The notes under the pieces were generated by a model that saw nothing but the letters and a program-made list of their open reading frames with translations, did not search any database and was not told the DNA's origin. DNA of 64,000 bases from Paragordius varius (Eukaryota; Nematomorpha). This document shows positions 12,406-26,381 of this stretch, one piece after another (the first letter of the stretch is position 1; the number at the start of each line of letters is the position of its first letter). The translations under genes and the position numbers were made by a program. The DNA lies in assembly GCA_964247055.1 (NCBI GenBank), contig OZ176052.1, forward strand, positions 13,888,001 through 13,952,000. Reading direction: 5' to 3'.

Positions 12406-13616
12406 TAGTCCGATCCCCAAAATATTTGGGGTGATGATGGAACTACCATAGGGCTACCCAAAAAATATTATGGCGACATCACCTGATCAAATTTGGATTT
12501 TAGGTAGCCATTTTTATTTTTAAAATCGTATAAAATAAATTTTTTAAATATTTAAAAAATTCATAAAAATTACATTTATAGTCCGATCCCCAAAATATTT
12601 GGGGTGATGATGGAACTACCATAGGGCTACCCAAAAAAAATTATAGTGACATCACCTGATGAAATTTGGATTTTAGGTAGCCATTTTTATTTTTAAAATC
12701 GTATAAAATAAATTTTTTAAATATTTAAAAAATTCATAAAAATTACATTTATAGTCCGATCTCGAAAATATTTGGGGTGATGATGGAACTACCATAGGGC
12801 TACCCAAAAAAAATTATGGCGACATCACCTGATCAAATTTGGATTTTAGGTAGCCATTTTTATTTTTTAAATCGTATAAAATAAATTTTTTAAATATTTA
12901 AAAAATTCAAAAAAATTACATTTATACTCCGATCTCGACAATATTTGGGGTGATGATGGAATTACCATAGGGCTACCCAAAAAAAATTATGGTGACATCA
13001 CCTGATCAAATTTGGATTTTAGGTAGCCATTTTTATTTTTAAAATCGTATAAAATAAATTTTTTAAATATTTAAAAAATTCAAAAATATTACATTTATAC
13101 TCCGATCTCGAAAATATTTGGGGTGATGATGGAACTACCATAGGGCTACCCAAAAAAAATTATGGTGACATCACCTGATCAAATTTGGATTTTAGGTAGC
13201 CATTTTTATTTTTAAAATCGTATAAAATAAATTTTTTAAATATTTAAAATATTCATAAAAATTACATTTATACTCCGATCTCGAAAATATTTGGGGTGAT
13301 GATGGAACTACCATAGGGCTACGCAAAAAAAATTATGGTGACATCACCTGATCAAATTTGGATTTTAGGTAGCCATTTTTATTTTTAAAATCGTATAAAA
13401 TAAATTTTTTAAATATTTAAAAAATTCATAAAAATTACATTTATAGTCCGATCCCCAAAGTATTTGGGGTGATGATGGAACTACCATAAGGCTACCCAAA
13501 AAAAATTATGGCGACATCACCTGATCAAATTTGGATTTTAGGTAACCATTTTTATTTTTAATATCGTATAAAATAAATTTTTTAAATATTTAAAAAATTC
13601 ATAAAAATTACATTTA
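12406..13616. repeat. Satellite monomers, no clear HOR
   Basis: Seven monomers of mixed A and B type. They include recombinants of the two classes (TAGTCC followed by TCTCG at about 12752), TCTCGAC with AATTACC at about 12932, and CTACGC at about 13319. Adjacent copies differ at scattered sites and I see no repeated unit of several monomers here. No other content. Confidence 0.7.
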
Positions 13617-14307
13617 TAGTCCGATCCCCAAAATATTTGGGGTGATGATGGAACTACCATAGGGCTACCCAAAAAAATTTATAGTGACATCACCTGATCA
13701 AATTTGGATTTTAGGTAGCCATTTTTATTTTTAAATCGTATAAAATAAATTTTTTAAATATTTAAAAAATTCATAAAAATTACATTTAGACTCCGATCTC
13801 AAAAATATTTGGGGTGATGATGGAACTACCATAGGGCTACCCAAAAAAAATTATGGCGACATCACCTGATCAAATTTGGATTTTAGGTAGCCATTTTTAT
13901 TTTTAAAATCGTATAAAATAAATTTTTTAAATTTTTAAAAAATTCATAAAAACTACATTTAGACTCCGATCTCGAAAATATTTGGGGTGATGATGGAACT
14001 ACCATAGGGCTACCCAAAAAAATTTATAGTGACATCACCTGATCAAATTTGGATTTTAGGTAGCCATTTTTATTTTTAAAATCGTATAAAATAAATTTTT
14101 TAAATATTTAAAAAATTCATAAAAATTACATTTAGACTCCGATCTCAAAAATATTTGGGGTGATGATGGAACTACCATAGGGCTACCCAAAAAAAATTAT
14201 GGCGACATCACCTGATCAAATTTGGATTTTAGGTAGCCATTTTTATTTTTAAAATCGTATAAAATAAATTTTTTAAATATTTAAAAAATTCATAAAAATT
14301 ACATTTA
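13617..14307. repeat. HOR block: dimer, 345-346 bp, two copies
   Basis: Two dimers, 13617-13961 and 13962-14307. Each pairs a monomer with AATTTATAGTG after its A-run with one reading TCTCAAAAATATTT and GGCGAC. The unusual TTTAGACTCC junction occurs at about 13786, 13959 and 14131, replacing the usual TTTATACTCC. The monomer at 13789 recurs 346 bp later at 14135. The start of the first dimer is type A, whereas the second has the TAGACTCC form, so the copies are not identical. Confidence 0.75.
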
Positions 14308-14480
14308 TAGTCCGATCTCGACAATATTTGGGGTGATGATGGAATTACCATAGGGCTACCCAAAAAAAATTATGGTGACATCACCTGATCAAATTTGGAT
14401 TTTAGGTAGCCATTTTAATTTTTAAAATCGTATAAAATAAATTTTTTAAATATTTAAAAAATTCATAAAAATTACATTTA

Positions 14481-15864
14481 TACTCCGATCTCGAAAATAT
14501 TTGGGGTGATGATGGAACTACCATAGGGCTACCCAAAAAAAATTATAGTGACATCACCTGATCAAATTTGGATTTTAGGTAACCATTTTTATTTTTAATA
14601 TCGTATAAAATAAATTTTTTAAATATTTAAAAAATTCATAAAAATTACATTTATAGTCCGATCCCCAAAATATTTGGGGTGATGATGGAACTACCATAGG
14701 GCTACCCAAAAAAAATTATAGTGACATCACCTGATCAAATTTGGATTTTGGGTAGCCATTTTTATTTTTAAAATCGTATAAAATAAATTTTTTAAATATT
14801 TAAAAAATTCATAAAAATTACATTTATAGTCCGATCCCCAAAATATTTGGGATGATGATGGAACTACCATAGGGCTACCCAAAAAAAATTATGGTGACAT
14901 CACCTGATCAAATTTGGATTTTAGGTAGCCATTTTTATTTTTAAAATCGTATAAAATAAATTTTTTAAATATTTAAAAAATTCATAAAAATTACATTTAT
15001 ACTCCGATCTCGAAAATATTTGGGGTGATGATGGAACTACCATAGGGCTACCCAAAAAAAATTATGGTGACATCACCTGATCAAATTTGGATTTTAGGTA
15101 GCCATTTTTATTTTTAAAATCGTATAAAATAAATTTTTTAAATATTTAAAAAATTCATAAAAATTACATTTATACTCCGATCTCGAAAATATTTGGGGTG
15201 ATGATGGAACTACCATAGGGCTACCCAAAAAAAATTATAGTGACATCACCTGATCAAATTTGGATTTTAGGTAACCATTTTTATTTTTAATATCGTATAA
15301 AATAAATTTTTTAAATATTTAAAAAATTCATAAAAATTACATTTATAGTCCGATCCCCAAAATATTTGGGGTGATGATGGAACTACCATAGGGCTACCCA
15401 AAAAAAATTATAGTGACATCACCTGATCAAATTTGGATTTTGGGTAGCCATTTTTATTTTTAAAATCGTATAAAATAAATTTTTTAAATATTTAAAAAAT
15501 TCATAAAAATTACATTTATAGTCCGATCCCCAAAATATTTGGGATGATGATGGAACTACCATAGGGCTACCCAAAAAAAATTATGGTGACATCACCTGAT
15601 CAAATTTGGATTTTAGGTAGCCATTTTTATTTTTAAAATCGTATAAAATAAATTTTTTAAATATTTAAAAAATTCATAAAAATTACATTTATACTCCGAT
15701 CTCGAAAATATTTGGGGTGATGATGGAACTACCATAGGGCTACCCAAAAAAAATTATGGTGACATCACCTGATCAAATTTGGATTTTAGGTAGCCATTTT
15801 TATTTTTAAAATCGTATAAAATAAATTTTTTAAATATTTAAAAAATTCATAAAAATTACATTTA
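14481..15864. repeat. HOR block: 4-mer, 692 bp, two copies
   Basis: Copies are 14481-15172 and 15173-15864. The order in each is: a monomer with GGTAACC and TTTTTAATATCG; a type A monomer with TTTTGGGTAGCC; a type A monomer with TTTGGGATGATGATGG at 14851 and 15543; and an ordinary type B monomer. The copies looked identical where compared, and the length is exactly four 173-bp monomers. The GGTAACC and GGGATG variants each weaken one dyad (arm B' and the 10-26 palindrome). Confidence 0.87.
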
Positions 15865-18800
15865 TAGTCCGATCCCCAAAATATTTGGGGTGATGATGGA
15901 ACTACCATAGGGCTACCCAAAAAAAATTATGGTGACATCACCTGATCAAATTTGGATTTTAGGTAGCCATTTTTATTTTTAAAATCGTATAAAATAAATT
16001 TTTTAAATATTTAAAAAATTCATAAAAGTCACATTTATAGTCCGATCCCCAAAATATTTGTGGTGATGATGGAACTACCATAGGGCTACCCAAAAAAAAT
16101 TATGGTGACATCACCTGATCAAATTTGGATTTTAGGTAGCCATTTTTATTTTTAAAATCGTATAAAATAAATTTTTTAAATATTTAAAAAATTCAAAAAA
16201 ATTACATTTATACTCCGATCTCGACAATATTTGGGGTGATGATGAAATTACCATAGGGCTACCCAAAAAAAATTATGGTGACATCACCTGATCAAATTTG
16301 GATTTTAGGTAGCCATTTTTATTTTTAAAATCGTATAAAATAAATTTTTTAAATATTCAAAAAATTCATAAAATTACATTTATACTCCGATCTCGAAAAT
16401 ATTTGGGGTGATGATGGAACTACCATAGGGCTACCCAAAAAAAATTATGGTGACATCACCTGATCAAATTTGGATTTTAGGTAGCCATTTTTATTTTTAA
16501 AATCGTATAAAATAAATTTTTTAAATATTTAAAAAATTCATAAAAATTACATTTATACTCCGATCTCGAAAATATTTGGGGTGATGATGGATCTACCATA
16601 GGGCTACCCAAAAAAAATTATAGTGACATTACCTGATCAAATTTGGATTTTAGGTAGCCATTTTTATCTTAAAATCGTATAAAATATATTTTTTAAATAT
16701 TTAAAAAATTCATAAAATTACATTTATACTCCGATCTCGAAAATATTTGGGGTGATGATGGAACTACCATAGGGCTACCCAAAAAAAATTATGGTGACAT
16801 CACCTGATCAAATTTGGATTTTAGGTAGCCATTTTTATTTTTAAAATCGTATAAAATAAATTTTTTAAATATTTAAAAAATTCATAAAAATTACATTTAT
16901 ACTCCGATCTCGAAAATATTTGGGGTGATGATGGAACTACCATAGGGCTACCCAAAAAAAATTATAGTGACACCACCTAATCAAATTTGGATTTTAGGTA
17001 GCCATTTTTATCTTAAAATCGTATAAAATATATTTCTTAAATATTTAAAAAATTCATAAAAATTACATTTATAGTCCGATCCCCAAAATATTTGGGGTGA
17101 TGATGGAACTACCATAGGTCTACCCAAAAAAAATTATAGTGACATCACCTGATCAAATATGATTTTAGGTAGCCATTTTTATTTTTAAAATCGTATAAAA
17201 TAAATTTTTTAAATATTTAAAAAATTCATAAAAATTACATTTATACTCCGATCTCGACAATATTTGGAGTGATGATGGAACTACCATAGGGCTACCCAAA
17301 AAAAATTATAGTGACATCACCTGAATTTGGATTTTAGGTAGCCATTTTTATTTTTAAAATCGTATAAAATAAATTTTTTAAATATTTAAAAAATTCATAA
17401 AAATTACATTTATACTCCGATCTCGAAAATATTTGGGGTGATGATGGAACTACCATAGGGCTACCCAAAAAAAATTATAGTGACATCACCTGATCAAATT
17501 TGGATTTTAGGTAGCCATTTTTATCTTAAAATCGTATAAAATATATTTTTTAAATATTTAAAAAATTCATAAAATTACATTTATACTCCGATCTCGAAAA
17601 TATTTGGGGTGATGATGGAACTACCATAGGGCTACCCAAAAAAAATTATGGTGACATCACCTGATCAAATTTGGATTTTAGGTAGCCATTTTTATTTTTA
17701 AAATCGTATAAAATAAATTTTTTAAATATTTAAAAAATTCATAAAAATTACATTTATAGTCCGATCCCCAAAATATTTGAGGTGATGATGGAACAACCAT
17801 AGGGCTACGCAAAAAAAATTATGGCGACATCACCTGATCAAATTTGGATTTTAGGTAGCCATTTTTATTTTTAAAATCGTATAAAATAAATTTTTTAAAT
17901 ATTTAAAAAATTCAAAAAAATTACATTTATACTCCGATCTCGAAAATATTTGGGGTGATGATGGAACTACCATAGGGCTACCCAAAAAAAATTATGGCGA
18001 CATCACCTGATCAAATTTGGATTTTAGGTAGCCATTTTTATTTTTAAAATCGTATAAAATAAATTTTTTAAATATTTAAAAAATTCATAAAAATTACATT
18101 TATAGTGTGATCCCCAAAATATTTGGGGTGATGATGGAACTACCATAGGGCTACCCAAAAAAAATTAAGGTGACATCACCTGATCAAATTTGGATTTTAG
18201 GTAGCCATTTTTATTTTTAATATCGTATAAAATAAATTTTTTAAATATTTAAAAAATTCATAAAAATTACATTTATACTCCGATCTCGACAATATTTGTG
18301 GTGATGATGGAATTACCATAGGGCTACCCAAAAAAAATTATGGTCACATCACCTGATCAAATTTGGATTTTAGGTAGCCATTTTTATTTTTAAAATCGTA
18401 TAAAATAAATTTTTTAAATATTTAAAATATTCATAAAAATTACATTTATACTCCGATCTCGAAAATATTTGGGGTGATGATGGAACTACCATAGGGCTAC
18501 CCAAAAAAAATTATGGTGACATCACCTGATCAAATTTGGATTTTAGGTAGCCATTTTTATTTTTAAAATCGTATAAAATAAATTTTTTAAATATTTAAAA
18601 AATTCATAAAAATTACATTTATACTCCGATCTCGACAATATTTGTGGTGATGATGGAACTACCATAGGGCTACCCAAAAAAAATTATAGTGACACCACCT
18701 AATCAAATTTGGATTTTAGGTAGCCATTTTTATCTTAAAATCGTATAAAATATATTTCTTAAATATTTAAAAAATTCATAAAAATTACATTTATAGTCCG

Positions 18801-21800
18801 ATCCCCAAAATATTTGGGGTGATGATGGAACTACCATAGGTCTACCCAAAAAAAATTATAGTGACATCACCTGATCAAATTTGGATTTTAGGTAGCCATT
18901 TTTATTTTTAAAATCGTATAAAATAAATTTTTTAAATATTTAAAAAATTCATAAAAATTACATTTATACTCCGATCTCGACAATATTTGGGGTGATGATG
19001 GAACTACCATAGGGCTACCCAAAAAAAATTATAGTGACATCACCTGATCAAATTTGGATTTTAGGTAGCCATTTTTATTTTTAAAATCGTATAAAATAAA
19101 TTTTTAAAATATTTAAAAAATTCATAAAAATTACATTTATAGTCCGATCCCCAAAATATTTGAGGTGATGATGGAACAACCATAGGGCTACGCAAAAAAA
19201 ATTATGGCGACATCACCTGATCAAATTTGGATTTTAGGTAGCCATTTTTATTTTTAAAATCGTATAAAATAAATTTTTTAAATATTTAAAAAATTCATAA
19301 AAATTACATTTATAGTCCGATCCCCAAAATATTTGGGGTGATGATGGAACTACCATAGGGCTACCCAAAAAAAATTATGGTGACATCACCTGATCAAATT
19401 TGGATTTTAGGTAGCCATTTTTATTTTTAAAATCGTATAAAATAAATTTTTTAAATATTCAAAAAATTCATAAAATTACATTTATACTCCGATCTCGAAA
19501 ATATTTGGGGTGATGATGGAACTACCATAGGGCTACCCAAAAAAAATTATGGTGACATCACCTGATCAAATTTGGATTTTAGGTAGCCATTTTTATTTTT
19601 AAAATCGTATAAAATAAATTTTTTAAATATTTAAAAAATTCATAAAAATTACATTTATACTCCGATCTCGAAAATATTTGGGGTGATGATGGAACTACCA
19701 TAGGGCTACCCAAAAAAAATTATAGTGACATCACCTGATCAAATTTGGATTTTAGGTAGCCATTTTTATCTTAAAATCGTATAAAATATATTTTTTAAAT
19801 ATTTAAAAAATTCATAAAATTACATTTATACTCCGATCTCGAAAATATTTGGGGTGATGATGGAACTACCATAGGGCTACCCAAAAAAAATTATGGTGAC
19901 ATCACCTGATCAAATTTGGATTTTAGGTAGCCATTTTTATTTTTAAAATCGTATAAAATAAATTTTTTAAATATTTAAAAAATTCATAAAAATTACATTT
20001 ATACTCCGATCTCGAAAATATTTGGGGTGATGATGGAACTACCATAGGGCTACCCAAAAAAAATTATAGTGACATCACCTGATCAAATTTGGATTTTAGG
20101 TAGCCATTTTTATTTTTAAAATCGTATAAAATAAATTTTTTAAATATTTAAAAAATTCATAAAAATTACATTTATAGTCCGATCCCCAAAATATTTGAGG
20201 TGATGATGGAACAACCATAGGGCTACGCAAAAAAAATTATGGCGACATCACCTGATCAAATTTGGATTTTAGGTAGCCATTTTTATTTTTAAAATCGTAT
20301 AAAATAAATTTTTTAAATATTTAAAAAATTCAAAAAAATTACATTTATACTCCGATCTCGAAAATATTTGGGGTGATGATGGAACTACCATAGGGCTACC
20401 CAAAAAAAATTATGGCGACATCACCTGATCAAATTTGGATTTTAGGTAGCCATTTTTATTTTTAAAATCGTATAAAATAAATTTTTTAAATATTTAAAAA
20501 ATTCATAAAAATTACATTTATAGTGTGATCCCCAAAATATTTGGGGTGATGATGGAACTACCATAGGGCTACCCAAAAAAAATTAAGGTGACATCACCTG
20601 ATCAAATTTGGATTTTAGGTAGCCATTTTTATTTTTAATATCGTATAAAATAAATTTTTTAAATATTTAAAAAATTCATAAAAATTACATTTATACTCCG
20701 ATCTCGACAATATTTGTGGTGATGATGGAATTACCATAGGGCTACCCAAAAAAAATTATGGTGACATCACCTGATCAAATTTGGATTTTAGGTAGCCATT
20801 TTTATTTTTAAAATCGTATAAAATAAATTTTTTAAATATTTAAAATATTCATAAAAATTACATTTATACTCCGATCTCGAAAATATTTGGGGTGATGATG
20901 GAACTACCATAGGGCTACCCAAAAAAAATTATGGTGACATCACCTGATCAAATTTGGATTTTAGGTAGCCATTTTTATTTTTAAAATCGTATAAAATAAA
21001 TTTTTTAAATATTTAAAAAATTCATAAAAGTTACATTTATAGTCCGATCCACAAAATATTTGTGGTGATGATGGAACTACCATAGGGCTACCCAAAAAAA
21101 ATTATGGTGACATCACCTGATCAAATTTGGATTTTAGGTAGCCATTTTTATTTTTAAAATCGTATAAAATAAATTTTTTAAATATTTAAAATATTCATAA
21201 AAATTACATTTATACTCCGATCTCGAAAATATTTGGGGTGATGATGGAACTACCATAGGGCTACCCAAAAAAAATTATGGTGACATCACCTGATCAAATT
21301 TGGATTTTAGGTAGCCATTTTTATTTTTAAAATCGTATAAAATAAATTTTTTAAATATTTAAAATATTCATAAAAATTACATTTATACTCCGATCTCGAA
21401 AATATTTGGGGTGATGATGGAACTACCATAGGGCTACCCAAAAAAAATTATGGTGACATCACCTGATCAAATTTGGATTTTAGGTAGCCATTTTTATTTT
21501 TAAAATCGTATAAAATAAATTTTTTAAATATTTAAAAAATTCATAAAAATTACATTTATAGTCCGATCCCCAAAATATTTGGGGTGATGATGGAACTACC
21601 ATAGGGCTACCCAAAAAAAATTATGGTGACATCACCTGATTAATTTTAGGTAGCCATTTTTATTTTTAAAATCGTATAAAATAAATTTTTTAAATATTTA
21701 AAAAATTCATAAAAGTCACATTTATAGTCCGATCCCCAAAATATTTGTGGTGATGATGGAACTACCATAGGGCTACCCAAAAAAAATTATGGTGACATCA

Positions 21801-24800
21801 CCTGATCAAATTTGGATTTTAGGTAGCCATTTTTATTTTTAAAATCGTATAAAATAAATTTTTTAAATATTTAAAAAATTCAAAAAAATTACATTTATAC
21901 TCCGATCTCGACAATATTTGGGGTGATGATGGAATTACCATAGGGCTACCCAAAAAAAATTATGGTGACATCACCTGATCAAATTTGGATTTTAGGTAGC
22001 CATTTTTATTTTTAAAATGGTATAAAATAAATTTTTTAAATATTCAAAAAATTCATAAAATTACATTTATACTCCGATCTCGAAAATATTTGGGGTGATG
22101 ATGGAACTACCATAGGGCTACCCAAAAAAAATTATAGTGACATCACCTGATCAAATTTGGATTTTAGGTAGCCATTTTTATCTTAAAATCGTATAAAATA
22201 TATTTTTTAAATATTTAAAAAATCCATAAAATTACATTTATACTCCGATCTCGAAAATATTTGGGGTGATGATGGAACTACCATAGGGCTACCCAAAAAA
22301 AATTATGGTGACATCACCTGATCAAATTTGGATTTTAGGTAGCCATTTTTATTTTTAAAATCGTATAAAATAAATTTTTTAAATATTTAAAAAATTCATA
22401 AAAATTACATTTATACTCCGATCTCGAAAATATTTGGGGTGATGATGGAACTACCATAGGGCTACCCAAAAAAAATTATAGTGACATCACCTGATCAAAT
22501 TTGGATTTTAGGTAGCCATTTTTATTTTTAAAATCGTATAAAATAAATTTTTTAAATATTTAAAAAATTCATAAAAATTACATTTATAGTCCGATCCCCA
22601 AAATATTTGAGGTGATGATGGCACAACCATAGGGCTACGCAAAAAAAATTATGGCGACATCACCTGATCAAATTTGGATTTTAGGTAGCCATTTTTATTT
22701 TTAAAATCGTATAAAATAAATTTTTTAAATATTTAAAAAATTCAAAAAAATTACATTTATACTCCGATCTCGAAAATATTTGGGGTGATGATGGAACTAC
22801 CATAGGGCTACCCAAAAAAAATTATGGCGACATCACCTGATCAAATTTGGATTTTAGGTAGCCATTTTTATTTTTAAAATCGTATAAAATAAATTTTTTA
22901 AATATTTAAAAAATTCATAAAAATTACATTTATACTCCGATCTCGAAAATATTTGGGGTGATGATGGAACTACCATAGGGCTACCCAAAAAAAATTATAG
23001 TGACATCACCTGATCAAATTTGGATTTTAGGTAGCCATTTTTATTTTTAAAATCGTATAAAATAAATTTTTTAAATATTTAAAAAATTCATAAAAATTAC
23101 ATTTATAGTCCGATCCCCAAAATATTTGGGGTGATGATGGAACTACCATAGGGCTACCCAAAAAAAATTAAGGTGACATCACCTGATCAAATTTGGATTT
23201 TAGGTAGCCATTTTTATTTTTAATATCGTATAAAATAAATTTTTTAAATATTTAAAAAATTCATAAAAATTACATTTATAGTCCGATCCCCAAAATATTT
23301 GGGGTGATGATGGAACTACCATAGGGCTACCCAAAAAAAATTATGGTGACATCACCTGATTAATTTTAGGTAGCCATTTTTATTTTTAAAATCGTATAAA
23401 ATAAATTTTTTAAATATTTAAAAAATTCATAAAAGTCACATTTATAGTCCGATCCCCAAAATATTTGTGGTGATGATGGAACTACCATAGGGCTACCCAA
23501 AAAAAATTATGGTGACATCACCTGATCAAATTTGGATTTTAGGTAGCCATTTTTATTTTTAAAATCGTATAAAATAAATTTTTTAAATATTTAAAAAATT
23601 CAAAAAAATTACATTTATACTCCGATCTCGACAATATTTGGGGTGATGATGGAATTACCATAGGGCTACCCAAAAAAAATTATGGTGACATCACCTGATC
23701 AAATTTGGATTTTAGGTAGCCATTTTTATTTTTAAAATGGTATAAAATAAATTTTTTAAATATTCAAAAAATTCATAAAATTACATTTATACTCCGATCT
23801 CGAAAATATTTGGGGTGATGATGGAACTACCATAGGGCTACCCAAAAAAAATTATGGTGACATCACCTGATCAAATTTGGATTTTAGGTAGCCATTTTTA
23901 TTTTTAAAATCGTATAAAATAAATTTTTTAAATATTTAAAAAATTCATAAAAATTACATTTATACTCCGATCTCGAAAATATTTGGGGTGATGATGGAAC
24001 TACCATAGGGCTACCCAAAAAAAATTATAGTGACATCACCTGATCAAATTTGGATTTTAGGTAGCCATTTTTATCTTAAAATCGTATAAAATATATTTTT
24101 TAAATATTTAAAAAATCCATAAAATTACATTTATACTCCGATCTCGAAAATATTTGGGGTGATGATGGAACTACCATAGGGCTACCCAAAAAAAATTATG
24201 GTGACATCACCTGATCAAATTTGGATTTTAGGTAGCCATTTTTATTTTTAAAATCGTATAAAATAAATTTTTTAAATATTTAAAAAATTCATAAAAATTA
24301 CATTTATACTCCGATCTCGAAAATATTTGGGGTGATGATGGAACTACCATAGGGCTACCCAAAAAAAATTATAGTGACATCACCTGATCAAATTTGGATT
24401 TTAGGTAGCCATTTTTATTTTTAAAATCGTATAAAATAAATTTTTTAAATATTTAAAAAATTCATAAAAATTACATTTATAGTCCGATCCCCAAAATATT
24501 TGAGGTGATGATGGCACAACCATAGGGCTACGCAAAAAAAATTATGGCGACATCACCTGATCAAATTTGGATTTTAGGTAGCCATTTTTATTTTTAAAAT
24601 CGTATAAAATAAATTTTTTAAATATTTAAAAAATTCATAAAAATTACATTTATACTCCGATCTCGACAATATTTGTGGTGATGATGGAATTACCATAGGG
24701 CTACCCAAAAAAAATTATGGTGACATCACCTGATCAAATTTGGATTTTAGGTAGCCATTTTTATTTTTAAAATCGTATAAAATAAATTTTTTAAATATTT

Positions 24801-24998
24801 AAAATATTCATAAAAATTACATTTATACTCCGATCTCGAAAATATTTGGGGTGATGATGGAACTACCATAGGGCTACCCAAAAAAAATTATGGTGACATC
24901 TCCTGATCAAATTTGGATTTTAGGTAGCCATTTTTATTTTTAAAATCGTATAAAATAAATTTTTTAAATATTTAAAAAATTCATAAAAGTTACATTTA
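15865..24998. repeat. HOR mosaic: overlapping 8-, 10-, 11- and 14-monomer registers
   Basis: About 53 monomers built from the same subfamilies in shuffled order. Marker spacings: GACACCACCTAATC and CATAGGTCTACCC repeat at 1722 bp (16971/18693 and 17116/18838). TAGTGTGATCCCC at 18103 and 20521, and TTTGAGG at 17776 and 20194, repeat at 2418 bp. CTGATTAATTTTAGG (7-bp deletion) and AAAATGGTAT repeat at 1720 bp (21641/23361 and 22011/23731). GATGGCACAACC repeats at 1893 bp (22621/24514). TTTGAGG at 17776 and 19159 gives 1383 bp. The clearest tandem pair is 21559-23278 and 23279 to about 24650, where the second copy carries one extra monomer. Registers overlap, so successive unequal exchanges are the simplest explanation. 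Confidence 0.82.
21636..21655. repeat. Monomer with 7-bp deletion at the TGATCA site
   Basis: CTGATCAAATTTGGATTTTAGG is reduced to CTGATTAATTTTAGG, removing the TGATCA palindrome. It recurs at 23356-23375, 1720 bp away, and marks the tandem 10/11-mer in this part of the array. Another, 4-bp, deletion at the same place is seen at about 17322 (CACCTGAATTTGG), which is an independent event. Confidence 0.82.
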
Positions 24999-26381
24999 TA
25001 GTCCGATCCACAAAATATTTGTGGTGATGATGGAACTACCATAGGGCTACCCAAAAAAAATTATGGTGACATCACCTTATCAAATTTGGATTTTAGGTAA
25101 CCATTTTTATTTTTAAAATCGTATAAAATAAATTTTTTAAATATTTAAAAAATTCATAAAAATTACATTTATACTCCGATCTCGAAAATATTTGGGGTGA
25201 TGATGGAACTACCATAGGGCTACGCAAAAAAATTATGGTGACATCACCTGATAAAATTTGGATTTTAGGTAGCCATTTTTATTTTTAAAATCGTATAAAA
25301 TAAATTTTTTAAATATTTAAAATATTCATAAAAATTACATTTATACTCCGATCTCGAAAATATTTGGGGTGATGATGGAACTACCATAGGGCTACCCAAA
25401 AAAAATTATGGTGACATCACCTGATCAAATTTGGATTTTAGGTAGCCATTTTTATTTTTAAAATCGTATAAAATAAATTTTTTAAATATTTAAAAAATTC
25501 ATAAAAATTACATTTATACTCCGATCTCGAAAATATTTGGGGTGATGATGGAACTACCATAGGGCTACGCAAAAAAAATTATGGTGACATCACCTGATCA
25601 AATTTGGATTTTAGGTAGCCATTTTTATTTTTAAAATCGTATAAAATAAATTTTTTAAATATTTAAAAAATTCATAAAAGTTACATTTATAGTCCGATCC
25701 ACAAAATATTTGTGGTGATGATGGAACTACCATAGGGCTACCCAAAAAAAATTATGGTGACATCACCTTATCAAATTTGGATTTTAGGTAGCCATTTTTA
25801 TTTTTAAAATCGTATAAAATAAATTTTTTAAATATTTAAAAAATTCATAAAAATTACATTTATACTCCTATCTCGAAAATATTTGGGGTGATGATGGAAC
25901 TACCATAGGGCTACGCAAAAAAAATTATGGTGACATCACCTGATCAAATTTGGATTTTAGGTAGCCATTTTTATTTTTAAAATCGTATAAAATAAATTTT
26001 TTAAATATTTAAAATATTCATAAAAATTACATTTATACTCCGATCTCGAAAATATTTGGGGTGATGATGGAACTACCATAGGGCTACCCAAAAAAAATTA
26101 TGGTGACATCACCTGATCCAATTTGGATTTTAGGTAGCCATTTTTATTTTTAAAATCGTATAAAATAAATTTTTTAAATATTTAAAAAATTCATAAAAGT
26201 TACATTTATAGTCCGATCCACAAAATATTTGTGGTGATGATGGAACTACCATAGGGCTACCCAAAAAAAATTATGGTGACATCACCTTATCAAATTTGGA
26301 TTTTAGGTAGCCATTTTTATTTTTAAAATCGTATAAAATAAATTTTTTAAATATTTAAAAAATTCATAAAAATTACATTTA
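24999..26381. repeat. HOR block: CCAC/GTGG-bearing unit of 4 then 3 monomers
   Basis: Monomers with the CCAC...GTGG palindrome start at 24999, 25690 and 26209, spaced 691 bp (four monomers) and 519 bp (three). Each is preceded by a type B monomer with AAAAGTTAC at its end and followed by a CTACGC monomer. The third monomer of the first unit reads CTACCC in full. Loss of one monomer from the second unit is the simple reading. A similar four-then-three order occurs near 9490-10330, with which this block shares the CCTTATC allele. Confidence 0.75.
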
